64,000 nt of DNA. Origin: Adiantum capillus-veneris (taxonomy: Eukaryota; Streptophyta; Polypodiopsida; Polypodiales; Pteridaceae). Shown piece by piece: positions 1-9,869 of this stretch. The stretch lies in assembly GCA_014529385.2 (NCBI GenBank), contig CM043969.1:31283446-31347445 (forward strand), written 5' to 3'. Numbering within the stretch: the first letter of the stretch is position 1; the number at the start of each line of letters is the position of its first letter. The notes under the pieces are model-generated. The model was not told the DNA's origin, did no database searches, and was given only the letters and a program-made list of their open reading frames with translations. The position numbers were made by a program, and so were the translations under genes.

Positions 1-954
1 CCCCCTGAACTATTGCCACAAGTCATAGTTGTAGATGTCACACATGATGTTAATACAAGGGCAAGGGCAAAGATGGTTGCTCGCCAAATAGAAGACATAA
101 GGGAAACAGAACTTAAGGAGAAAACAAAATCAGCAGTGGAGTCCCATAGGCAAAGAGAATGCAATGTGACCCAATCCATAGATGCCAGCAACAAAGATAC
201 TCTACTTTCAATGAAGGATGGTTTGCTTGCAGAGATACCATTTATAGATGGAGCCAGAAAGCTGGCTCTGGATATAGTGGATGTTAATATATTGCTGGAT
301 CCAGATGCTCAGATATCAGATACAATTATCTATGTTTGTCTTAAGTAAGTTTTAATATTTTGCTAACTTTGAAAACTTAAATGATAGGTGTACTAAATCA
401 AGTACACTCCTTGCAGTTTGATCAAAAGTCAACTTCCACCGCACACACCCACACAGAGGTGTTTCTTCTTGATCCACAAATGTCTGTGATTATTAGACAG
501 AAGAACAGTCCATCTGGCACATTCGAAAGTTGGTTTCTCCACTGTGCTATGCTGGAAGTAACCGTCATCATCTTTCCTTATGAGAACAACCATCACTGGA
601 GTCTCATATGCCTTGATGTTGACCAGCCAGCAGTGTGGGTGTTCAATTCAATAAAAGGAACCCACCCTGAAATTAGGCTGTAAGTGTTATGTATCAGAAA
701 GTGTTTCTTATGGATATCCATGTAAATTTGAAAGCCTCAAGCTAACATCCTGATACTCCTTTATGCAGTTGTGTAAAGAGATTAGTGATTGCTTATGGCA
801 AGGTATGTGGAAGGTACAAACTATACAAGGCCCCAATCAAAGATGTGCCTGTACCAAATCAAATCGATGCAACTTCTTGCGGGGCTCGAGATGTCTTCTC
901 CATGCACAATATGTCTTGCAAAGCTACTTTGCATTACAACCTTTCATGACTAAG
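1..954 (+). pseudogene. Ulp1/C48 peptidase-like gene, exons 1-3 (5' part of split gene)
   Basis: The frame is open from the window edge, so the true start lies outside. Probable exons are 1-344 (donor GTAAGT at 345), 417-679 (after TTGCAG; donor GTAAGT at 680) and 769-954 (after ATGCAG). Exons 2 and 3 join in phase. Exon 2 holds the Ulp1 catalytic His context HHWSLICLDV and exon 3 holds QIDATSCGAR, matching the Gln and Cys of the C48 family (SUMO/Ub-like proteases or isopeptidases). Downstream, HAQYVLQSYF and QPFMTK are in another frame, so one 1-base loss or 2-base gain lies at about 887-945; in the current frame TGA occurs at 947-949. Exon 1 to exon 2 phase does not match with the donor I chose. 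The gene continues at 6501. It may be a host gene or cargo of a DNA transposon, since plant TEs often carry Ulp1 domains. Confidence 0.62.
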
Positions 955-955
955 G

Positions 956-1147
956 TGAAGGAGTACGAGCGGAAGTGCGACGCGAGAGAGAGTGCGAGAA
1001 GAAGAGCACGACAATATGGTGAACTCGCTCTACTGTAATGTGTAGAGCATAGTGAGTTCTTATTAGGTTTTTACAAAAGAATATGTGTACATACCTGGCG
1101 GCCCGCCCACTTACCTGGGCGACCACATTGGGCTTCATACCCCAACA
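956..1147 (-). repeat. 3' LTR of copia-1
   Basis: This 192-bp LTR begins TGAAGGAGTACGAG and ends ATACCCCAACA on the plus strand. It directly follows TSD copy TAAGG (951-955). It differs from the partner LTR at four positions counted by eye. Confidence 0.95.
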
Positions 1148-1236
1148 ACCTCCCACTTAAAGTCCAATGTGGTACTTTAAGTGTGAGAGAAGCTACTACA
1201 CAAGCTAATATACAAGAGATGTAGAGAAGTGATGTA

Positions 1237-4200
1237 CTACCCTACACCTAACTGCTTGCGAAAATGCGCAAAGCTCTCTGAGGGAAGTCCTTTTGTAAGT
1301 AGATCAGCAGGATTTTCTGTGGTGTGAACTTTGACAAGCTGAAGCTGCTCATCCTCGAGCATTTCCCTGATGAAATGATACTTCACATCCACATGCTTTG
1401 TCTTTGAGTGATAAACTAGATTGCGAGTCAATTGTATAGCACTTTGACTATCACAATATAACACAGGCATCTCTTCTTTGATTCCCAAATTTGTTACTAG
1501 TCGATTAAGCCAAATTGATTCTTTGCATGCCTCTCATGCTGCAACATATTCAGCCTCTGTAGTAGACTGAGTAACACAATCTTGTAATCTAGAACGCCAT
1601 GATACTGCTCCACCAGCCAATGTAAAGACATACCCTTACGTAGACCTTCGGTTGTCTAAGTCACCTGCATAATCTGAGTCTGTAAAACCCTTTACACTTA
1701 GCTCTTGACTCCCATAGCATATACGCATACTCTTTGTAGCTTTCAGGTATCTCAATATTCCTTTCACTGCCTCCCAATGTTTCTTGCCTGGGTTTCACAT
1801 GTATCGACTTACTACTCCCACTGCAAATGCAATGTCTGGGCGAGTAGCAATCATTGCATACATCAAACTACCCACTGCAAACGCATATGGAATCTTATCC
1901 ATTTCAGCCTGTTCTTCCTCAGACACAGGAAAATCTTGTTTGCTATGTTTCACATATGGTGGCAATGGAACACTCAGTGCCTTTCCCTTCTCCATATTGA
2001 AACGTTGCAAAACCTTGTCAATATACTCTGTTTGAGATAACCAAATCAACTTCTTTGATCTGTCTCTCTCAATGCGCATACCAAGTATATGGCTGGCCTC
2101 ACCCATGTCTTTCATGTCAAACGATTTTGCCATCTTTGACTTCAAAGCTGAAATTTCTTCCAAGTGCTTGCCAGCAATCAACATGTCATCCACATAGAAA
2201 ATAAGGATCATCCAACTACCATCCTTAGCCTTCTTTGTATATAGACAGTGATCGAACTCACTAAGTTTGTAGCCTTGAGAAAGCATAAACTTGTGGAATT
2301 TATGGTACCATGCCCTCGGTGATTGTTTTAAGCCATAAAGACTCTTTAACAACTGGCATACCCAATCTTCCTTGCCTTTCTCAACAAACCCTTCTGGCTG
2401 CTGCATGTAAATTTCCACATCTAAATCACCATGCAAGAACACTGTCTTGACATCCATTTGGTGCAACACCAAATCTAATATGGGAACCAATGCAAGAAAG
2501 CATCTCAATGTCGTCATCTTGACCACCGGAGAGAAGACTTCCTCAAATTCAATGCCTTGTTCTTGCTTAAAGCCCTTGGCAACAAGCCTTGCTTTGTACT
2601 TTGGCTGACTATCATGAGCAGTGATCCTATACCTGTAAACCCATTTACAAGGTAGAGCCTTTTTGCCCTGTGGTAATTTAACTAGCTTCCATGTCTTGTT
2701 TTTATGCAGAGCTGTCATCTCTGACTGCATGGCCAATTGCCAATTCCCGGAGTCCTTCATTTGCACTACTTCCTTGTAACATGAAGGCTCATTGCAATCA
2801 GTCAACATGACATAATTCATAGATGGAACAAACCTATCAGGAGGTCGCGTGACACGTCCAGATCTACGCACAATAGGTGGCTCAAGCTCAGCCACAACCT
2901 GTGGTTCCACTCTATCCTGTCCTTGCTCCTCTTGAGCCCTGACATTTTGTCTTGCACGTGCAGGTCCATCTTCTTGGAAGACAGCTCTTCTAATCTCCTC
3001 AACCCTCTCTGGTTTAGAATGATATTTGGATTCATTAAAGTGAACATCATTGCTGCGGACAACCTTTCTGGATTCAGGATCCCAAAGTCTGTACCCCATC
3101 TCACCAGAATTACCATAGCCTAGGAAGATGCACTTTCTACTCTTTGGCTCAAGTTTGTTCCTAAATTCCTTTGGAACGTGAGTATATTCCTCACAGCCAA
3201 AGACTCTGAGATGCTTGTATGAGGGAATTTTGCCTGACCATACCATCTCTGGCACTGAATCCTTCTGCAAAACCTTGCTAGGAGATCTATTTACAAGATG
3301 AACAGCTGTTGATACAGCTTCAGCCCAAAACCCATTTGGCAGCTGTGTATTAGACAACATACTTCTGACCTTCTCTTGTATGGTCCTATTCATCCTCTTA
3401 GCAACACCATTTTGAGGAGGATTGTAAGGAGCAGTAAGTTCACATTTTATACCTTTTGACTCACAAAAGTCCTGAAAGGCCTTTGAAACATACTCTCCAC
3501 CATTGTCAGTGCGTAAGCATTTAAGCTTCTTGCCACTCTGATTCTCCACAAGTGTCACAAACGTTTTGAAAACACTAAACGCTTCATCCTTGTGCTTGAG
3601 ACAGTAAACCCATACTTTCCTCGAGTAATCATCTATAAATGTCATAAAGTAAGAAGCTCCCCCTAGAGATAGGTTAGGCATAGGTCCACACAAATCACTA
3701 TGAACAAGTGCCAACTGTGTATCTCTTCTACTGCTTCTATGCTTATGTGGCTGTTCTGTTTGCTTACCATACAGACAATGTTCACAGAATTCAAAATCAT
3801 TAAATGAAAAGCCAGGCAAATAACCAGAACGAGACAAGATTTCCATTCCCTTCTTGGACATATGTCCTAATCGGCTATGCCACAAAGAAACGTTCGGCTG
3901 CTCGGTTACATTGATTACATTTTTAGAGACATTTGATACATAAATCATGTAAAGTCCTCCAGACTTTACTCCATGTGCTACTGTCATAGAACCCTTGGAT
4001 ATCTTCCACATGTTCTGTCCAAAAGTGGTGACATAGCCAGCATCATCAAGTAAACCTGTGCTGATCAAGCTCTTTGTAATTGCGGGAACATGTCTCACAT
4101 TCTTCAGCGTGAAAGAAGAGCCATTCTGAAACTTCAATTGAACATCTCCAACACCTAAGGTCTCACATGTCTGCCCATTGCCTAGCCGAACATGATCTTT

Positions 4201-4560
4201 AGTGGTCACATAAGAGGTAAACCACTCCTTGTTTGGAGACACATGAAGTGATGCCCCTGAGTCTATAATCCAGTCACTCAGTTCATTTCCATCAGATGTT
4301 GTAAGAAGAGCTGAGTCCATTGTATTCTTCAAGAAGTAGATGTCTCCTGACACTAGACTGTCATCCTCTGCAACAGTGTTTGTCACATTTATTTCTTGGA
4401 TCTTCACTGAGGACTTGTTCTTCTCACCATGGTCTTCAGCTTTCTCTTTGCCTTTTTTTGCTTTCCATTCCCTGCAGTCTCTTTTCATGTGACCCTTCTT
4501 GCCACAATGGTAGCATTCTATGTCACTCTTTCCTTTAGCACTGCGGGACTTGCTACGAGA
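1237..4560 (-). pseudogene. pol: copia-1 pol: protease, integrase, RT, RNase H
   Basis: Reading from 4560 down: the CCHC knuckle, protease (WIIDSGASLHVS), integrase (zinc-binding GAG-pre-integrase, then HSDLCGP and RTDNGGEY), RT (KARLVAKGF, FYVDDMLIAG) and RNase H (FTDSDYAGD, TTEAEYVAA, STKTKH-like segment). The integrase catalytic Glu normally found in GVAERxNRT is Lys here (GVAKRMNRT), so strand transfer should fail. In-frame stops occur at 1795-1797, 1636-1638 and 1534-1536 inside RNase H. The C-terminus is near 1237. RT retains YVDD. Confidence 0.93.
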
Positions 4561-5217
4561 CTAATTCCTCTTTCCACCTTTGTACTTTTCTTTGGTCCTT
4601 CCACTGACAACTAAGGTTGTTTCTTTGCCTTTGTCCATTGTCTTTCTATTGGTTTCTTCAGTAAGCAGACTTCCTTCTACACCTGCTATGTTCAAACCAT
4701 CTGGAGGTGCAGAATTACTCAAAGCTGTGCGAAAAGTGTCCCAACTTTCCGGCAATGTGATCAACAGGAACATAGCTCTAACAGGTTCATCAAACTTGAC
4801 ACCTTGAGCTGACAACTGACTATAGATTGTGTTGAATTCATTCAGATGATTGGACATAGGTGTCCCTTCTTTCATCTTCAAGTCAACAAGCTTCTTAAGC
4901 CAGTATACCTGTGAAGCTGCACTGTGCTTCTCATAAAGATCACTCAGCTTTAACCATGCTTGAGAAGCCGACATCTCGTCTGCTACATTGAAGTAAACGC
5001 TTTCTGCCAAAGTCAGCATAATGGTAGAAAGTGCCAATTCATCCATTTCGCTCCATTCATCTTCGTCCATATCTTCTGGTTTTATCCCCTTGAGCTTTAT
5101 AGGTTTTATCTGCTTCTTTTCTACCAACACGTGCCAAATCTGCTTCTTCCACAATGGGAAATTGGTTCCATCCAGCTTCTTGATATTGTAAAGAGCAGTG
5201 TCCTGTGATCCAGCCAT
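4561..5217 (-). pseudogene. gag: copia-1 gag
   Basis: The frame starts at 5217 (MAGSQDTALYNIKKLDGTNF), with the usual copia gag opening (LDGTNFPLWKKQI) and the UBN2-type core (LPESWDTFRTAL). It ends at a TAG (4561-4563), directly after GGKRN. The same frame continues through that stop with SRSKSRS and a CCHC knuckle (C-x2-C-x4-H-x4-C), so the stop is internal to one gag-pol frame. CAG to TAG is one plausible origin. Confidence 0.9.
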
Positions 5218-6210
5218 AGCTACGCTTCACAGTAGTTTACTTTCCTAGGAAAAATTCGGCAGAGTTTCCCTTGTAAACTGACCTCTGAACCAATATCAAC
5301 CTGTCAAATCAACCAAGAAAGCTTCAGATTCTGCATAAATTTCGGCAGAGTCTCCTTTGTAAAATGTCTCTGGTGTACTCAAAAACAGACCAAAAACAGC
5401 TCAAAAACACTGTCTCTCTGACACTGTAAGTTGTGGGTAAACCTGTCCTGCACCTGTACTGTCTCTCACTGTCCTATCATTGTCCTGTAAGCATAGACTG
5501 CGACAATGCCTCAACGGCAGTAAAGCAAAGATGCAATCCCAACTGTCTAACTCACAGTCAATACATCCTAGCTGCCTATCTAAGGGTGCTCGAGGGATCG
5601 CTCCAAGACCTGTATCACCGAAAGGATCTCAACATTCGATAATCCCCCAGCTCAATAAAACCTCACTCGACCCTCAACAAAGGCTGCAGTAAATCTGACA
5701 GTACATAGACTTCCCACAAAGTCATACATCCACAAATTTCCCACTGTATGTTGTAACCGCTGCGGCGGTTGTTTGCTGCGTGACTCACAGCCAGCAAACC
5801 CTCAACAGACATACATCATCTCTGACAATACATCCCATGTGGAAGTACCTGCAATGTCAGGATGAAATCTAGAATATCAAGTAGCAAACACAAGCTACCT
5901 GATGAACTAGTGGATGTCGCCTATAGTCTGTGAGTAGATGCGTCCGTGTCGTATGTGACACGCCTCCAAGAACTGTGAGCTGTCCTTCGATGTGTAGACA
6001 TCCACAAATCAACACTCTTGGAGTGTCGATATCCTCAGCACCTACAGTCGTAGGCCGAAAACCCCAAATTTGCAGAGTCGGATCTGCACCCGTCGAGACC
6101 ACGTAGTCGAAAATGGCCCGCGCAGACCTTTGTCTTCGCCCGTCGAATTTCACTCCAATCTGAGTTGGTGACTCTAGCCTCCTGCAGTGCTGCCCCGAGC
6201 CTCGATCTAA
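5218..6210 (-). other. copia-1 untranslated leader between PBS and gag
   Basis: About 990 bases lie between the PBS and the gag start. No coding similarity or repeat structure was recognised. A long leader of this type is usual for genomic RNA packaging, which is inference here. Confidence 0.6.
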
Positions 6211-6222
6211 GCTCTGATACCA
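6211..6222 (-). other. Primer binding site of copia-1
   Basis: Minus-strand sequence TGGTATCAGAGC is complementary to the 3' end of plant initiator-Met tRNA. It lies two bases inside the 5' LTR, the normal place for priming of first-strand synthesis. Confidence 0.93.
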
Positions 6223-6224
6223 GT

Positions 6225-6415
6225 TGAAGGAGTACGAGCGGAAGTGCGACGCGAGAGAGAGTGCGAGACGAAGAGCACGACGATATGGTGAACTCGCTCT
6301 ACTGTAATGTGTAGAGCATAGTGAGTTCTTATTAGGTTTTTACAAAAGAATATGTGTACTACCTGGCGGCCCGCCCACTTACCTGGGCGACCACATTGGG
6401 CTTTATACCCCAACA
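6225..6415 (-). repeat. 5' LTR of copia-1
   Basis: This 191-bp LTR has the same ends as its partner. The TSD copy TAAGG follows at 6416-6420. It holds the promoter side for the minus-strand element; no clear TATA box could be singled out. Confidence 0.95.
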
Positions 6416-6500
6416 TAAGGTAACCATTTGGCAATGCATTCAGTCAGTTTTGGTTTTCTTTATACAAGACTTCTCACTATGTGGTCTTTCAATTTTGCAG

Positions 6501-7760
6501 AGTGCTATGGAAAACTATACATACGATTATTTGCAAAGATATCGGGCAAGTCTAATACAACACCTGCTCACTATGTCGAACCCTAGAGAAGCTGAAGAGA
6601 GCTGCTTGGACGACCGCACAATCAATATGACATTACATGACGAGCCACCACCACAAGCCCCTGCATCAGACACAGTGGAACCACAACGGGCCAAGGGGGT
6701 CATACCAGTCAGAGATGAAAGGGCCGAGGATGCAAAAATGCCAAACGAGGATATGCAAGGTTCTAGTGTACAAGCAGAGGGGCTTATGGAGGAGACAATG
6801 AAAGAGGCAAGTAGGCCAGTGGAGGAGCCAAATAATCCCATGGAGGAAACCCTGGATGAGGCAAGCCAGTCTCAGGAGGAGCCCCAAAAGCAAGCAAGCA
6901 TGGATGAGGAAAGCAGCCCTATGGATGAGGCAATCCGGCCAATGGAGGAGCCCCAAAAGGATATGGATGAGGCAAGCCGGCCAACGGAGGGTGAGGAAAA
7001 GACCTTGGAGAAAAACCTAGATGAGGCAGAAAGAGCCATGGGGGAGACCCTTGATGAAGATGAGAACGATGACTACGACGACGAAGCAAAAGCACAGGAT
7101 AGCAACAACGACAACAACACTATAGAGACCCATTATGGACCCTTGCTACCTGTAGATACGGTTGTTCCGGTAATGTCTATTCAAGTATGGAAAAATATGT
7201 TCAGCTTCTTACTACTTATATGTACTTGTCAACTTTTGCAGAGGTTGATTATCTTGGGCATCAATGGATTGCTGCTGATGCGCATGCCTCTGGGTATAAC
7301 AACCACCTACGAGGATTTGCAAACATTTCGGATGGGTACTTGTCGAGTTGTGGTTTGTCCAGGAACAAAAGAATTTATTCAGTTTCTTCTTCCGCGCTTC
7401 AGAGTTGCCGTATGGTCTTCAATGCAAAGGCAAAACTTGTTGCCACTAGTTAGAATAGTTTGCGGTGTATCCGATGCTGATACGGTATATTTTATCTTTT
7501 TGTATAATCAGAGAAGATGCGTTACCATCGAGGGCCACTACCACCCTAAAAAACTCAACTTACATCTTTTGTACAAACCGTTCAGCCAAATCGATGTACC
7601 CTTTGATGAAAATAATACACTACTGATTGATGATACTCCGGAAAAGGGAGACCTAAATCCACCAGGAACAACTATCTCACCACCCTCTTTTGAAGGGCAT
7701 ACCTTTGATTTTTACCTTGAAGACATTTTTGATTCCATACTTACAAAAATTGTATCTTAG
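6501..7760 (+). CDS. Exons 4-5 of the split Ulp1-like gene: acidic repeat linker plus FCP1/NIF-like domain
   Basis: Exon 4 starts after TTTTGCAG (6493-6500) in phase with exon 3. Its first residues (NYTYDYLQRYRASLIQHLL) look like the last helix of a Ulp1 domain. Residues encoded at about 6770-7080 form an acidic repeat (MEETLDEAS, MDEASRP, EEPQK units). A 72-nt intron (7170-7241, GTAATG to TTGCAG) is stop-free and a multiple of three, so it could be retained. Exon 5 (7242-7760) resembles FCP1/NIF HAD-type phosphatases: motif I LIILGINGLLL, then AVWSS, then LLIDDTPEKGDLNP, ending with YLEDIFDSILTKI. Motif I normally begins with the nucleophile Asp (DxD or DxNG); here it is Gly, so phosphatase activity is doubtful. 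The stop is at 7758-7760. The ORF is intact. Confidence 0.6.
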   Translation, partial: SAMENYTYDYLQRYRASLIQHLLTMSNPREAEESCLDDRTINMTLHDEPPPQAPASDTVEPQRAKGVIPVRDERAEDAKMPNEDMQGSSVQAEGLMEETMKEASRPVEEPNNPMEETLDEASQSQEEPQKQASMDEESSPMDEAIRPMEEPQKDMDEASRPTEGEEKTLEKNLDEAERAMGETLDEDENDDYDDEAKAQDSNNDNNTIETHYGPLLPVDTVVPVMSIQVWKNMFSFLLLICTCQLLQRLIILGINGLLLMRMPLGITTTYEDLQTFRMGTCRVVVCPGTKEFIQFLLPRFRVAVWSSMQRQNLLPLVRIVCGVSDADTVYFIFLYNQRRCVTIEGHYHPKKLNLHLLYKPFSQIDVPFDENNTLLIDDTPEKGDLNPPGTTISPPSFEGHTFDFYLEDIFDSILTKIVS

Positions 7761-7836
7761 TCCATTGTTCACGGACGAGTTTGTACTTTCTAATGAATTA
7801 AGATGACTCTTCTATCATGTCTTTGTGTTGCCTTAC

Positions 7837-7873
<37 letters not shown>

Positions 7874-8128
7874 TGGAAATGGCTAAAGAAATGTATTTCA
7901 AGAACACTTATATTCATAGACCACAATTGACAAATGAGCTCAAAAAAACTTCATGTATTGAAAGTCACTCGTACACACTTGAGTTCACAAGAATCTGTGT
8001 TACATTGATACTATTTCAACCCGACCATCCAACTCTTTGCACAATATATCTTTCTCCCTACGCCGCATCAGCTTATGGCCAGCTAGGAAAAAGGAAAAAT
8101 CTGAAAGGTCCCTGTCCATACTCTTTAA
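7761..8128. other. Intergenic region 3' of the Ulp1/FCP1-like gene
   Basis: It contains a pure (GA)n microsatellite at 7840-7870. No gene or terminus was recognised. A polyadenylation signal for the upstream gene could not be assigned with certainty. Confidence 0.5.
7840..7870. repeat. (GA)n microsatellite
   Basis: About 15 uninterrupted GA units, about 80 bases after the stop of the FCP1-like exon. Confidence 0.95.
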
Positions 8129-8864
8129 TTATGTCGTGCCGCAACTGCATAGCTCCCTTATTGTAACCACCAACATTAGGCCATGCTCTTTATCAAACAC
8201 TTCCACATCCACAGCAGGATTATCTTCCAAACCTGTAGAAACCTCGTCCATAGGAATGTACTTACCTCTGAGCATTTTTTATCGCATATACCAAAAGGAG
8301 ACTAACAGTGATTGGCTTGCAATCATGTATTTGACAACTAGAGTGTCAAGCGCGACCTCACACCGTATGCCAATCTCTTCCTTTACAGACCATCCTCTGT
8401 CAAGAAGTTTGTCACAGGATGACTGCTGAAATGACTTTCACATGAACATAGGTTTCATAACACGTATATTGTAGTTATGAAACAACTCTATGAACAGTGC
8501 AGCACGATAAAAGTTTGCAATTCTAACCAGTTTGGTGGGAATAGAGCTACGTAGAGACCTCTGTATATCCTTGTAGAGCTTACTTCACATTGCCTCCACC
8601 ATTGTTCCCTCAGGAACTGGCCAGTCCACAGTGTTCCAGTCGGTTGGTAGAGGCACTTTCACCATACATGCCATTCTTATTCCCTGGGTAGAGTTGGTAG
8701 ACGTGGTCATAGAAAAATATTCCTTCATCAATCAGGCTTTTGCTGGTTCTCCCTGAATACTGTAAAGAACCAAGGTGGGCATGAACGACACGGAAGAGGC
8801 CTATTATGCACTCCACAGGCTCCCATTGCTCAAGAGGGATAAACATCTGCAAAATATATAACAA
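8129..8864 (-). pseudogene. Decayed gene of unknown family, about 245 codons
   Basis: The exon appears to begin after an acceptor (TTTTGCAG just upstream of ATGTTTATC, near 8847). It reads FIPLEQWEPVECIIG and FFYDHVYQLYPGNKNG, shifts frame near 8650, then continues in one frame with PTDWNTVDWPVPEGT, SKLYKDIQRSL, DRGWSVKEEIGIRCEV and GKYIPMDEVSTGLED, ending at TAA (8129-8131). Three in-frame stops interrupt this last frame; each could arise from CGA or CAA by C to T. I do not recognise the family. Composition and position suggest TE cargo or a degraded duplicate gene. Confidence 0.5.
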
Positions 8865-9045
8865 GAGTTAAACTAAGAGTATCAATAAGTGACAATGACA
8901 AATCTAATGTAGTTGAGATGTGAAGAATGGAGCCATTGCTCATAAGAAGAGGGATAAACGTTGCAAAATATATAACAAAAGTTAAACTGAGAGTATCAAT
9001 AAGTGAAATGACAAATCAAATGCAATTGAGATGTGAAGAACACTT
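8823..9045. repeat. Tandem duplication, 110-bp unit
   Basis: Two copies (8823-8932 and 8933-9045) both start CCATTGCTCA and share ATATATAACAARAGTTAAAC and GAGTATCAATAAGTG. The first copy overlaps the start and splice acceptor of the decayed minus-strand gene, so the duplication copied an exon-intron edge. Confidence 0.85.
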
Positions 9046-9869
9046 ACAATTGCAACGTGGTTGATGTATATCTGACACATTTCCATCGTTTACTATCACG
9101 TCTGGATGGGTAAATACATGCTAAACAAGAACTTCCTTTACATATATTTTATTGATTTCAACTTTGAAATCCAACACTCTGGCCTTCCATGCTGAGCGGT
9201 AAACATTGATAGCACTAGACCTCTTGGCTCTTCTTGGTTGCATTAGGACCCATTAACCTTTGTTTATCCTTTGTCCAACCCATTGGTTCTCTACACTTAT
9301 TGAAGTTGATATTGTAATTGATGATATGCTACTACTTGGCCTTCTAGGCAAAGTGCAGGTGTTGCTAGTTGGTGTGAGAGACCATAAACACCTAGAGCTT
9401 CTTGGGCGGGAAGACGTGGAAGCCATAGCTCTGAGAGAAAAGCTTTAGTGGAGGGAGATTCACTTTGAAAGCATCCTAATGGAGGGAAAGTGTTTTACAA
9501 TTCCAATATCTTGTGCGGGCTTAATGCCACCCTCCAGTACATTAATGACCATAAGAGAATATCAGCAATGGGACCACACATGCACCTAACAGCTCGGTAA
9601 AAGCAAAGAAGTTACGATGCCACAACCCTAAATTCGTGAAAGTTTTTAAATTATTTTCCTATTTCTTGAGTCTTTCCACGTATTTTCCTGCGTAACATAG
9701 CCCTCAAGCTCATTGGACGCGCTCTATTTTCTCTCTCTTTCATATGGCCCTCCAAATGACTCTGAAATTTCCTAATGTGTACTTGCCTCAGATATAACAA
9801 TGCTTTACTTAGTGTTATTTAAGTTCTTTACTATGTGCTTGTAATCTTTTCAAAATGCATGTATAGCTT
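9046..9869. other. Unassigned AT-rich sequence
   Basis: Only short open frames without recognisable motifs occur. No repeat, RNA gene or LTR boundary was seen. Confidence 0.4.

Larger units (their letters stand above)
956..6415 (-). mobile_element. Ty1-copia retrotransposon, full length (copia-1)
   Basis: The element is bounded by LTRs 956-1147 and 6225-6415 (192 and 191 bp; I count three substitutions and one indel by eye) starting TG and ending CA, with a perfect target duplication TAAGG at 951-955 and 6416-6420. The PBS (6211-6222, minus) and a polypurine tract (about 1148-1159, TAAGTGGGAGGT in sense) are in place. Domain order gag, protease, integrase, RT, RNase H is diagnostic of copia. 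The similar LTRs argue for a fairly recent insertion, but at least four premature stops and a changed integrase Glu make this copy defective. Confidence 0.96.

Noticed and set aside
950-1156. Minus-strand open frame in the copia-1 LTR, with a near copy at 6207-6434
   Set aside because: It lies inside the LTR and appears twice because the LTR does; no protein similarity.
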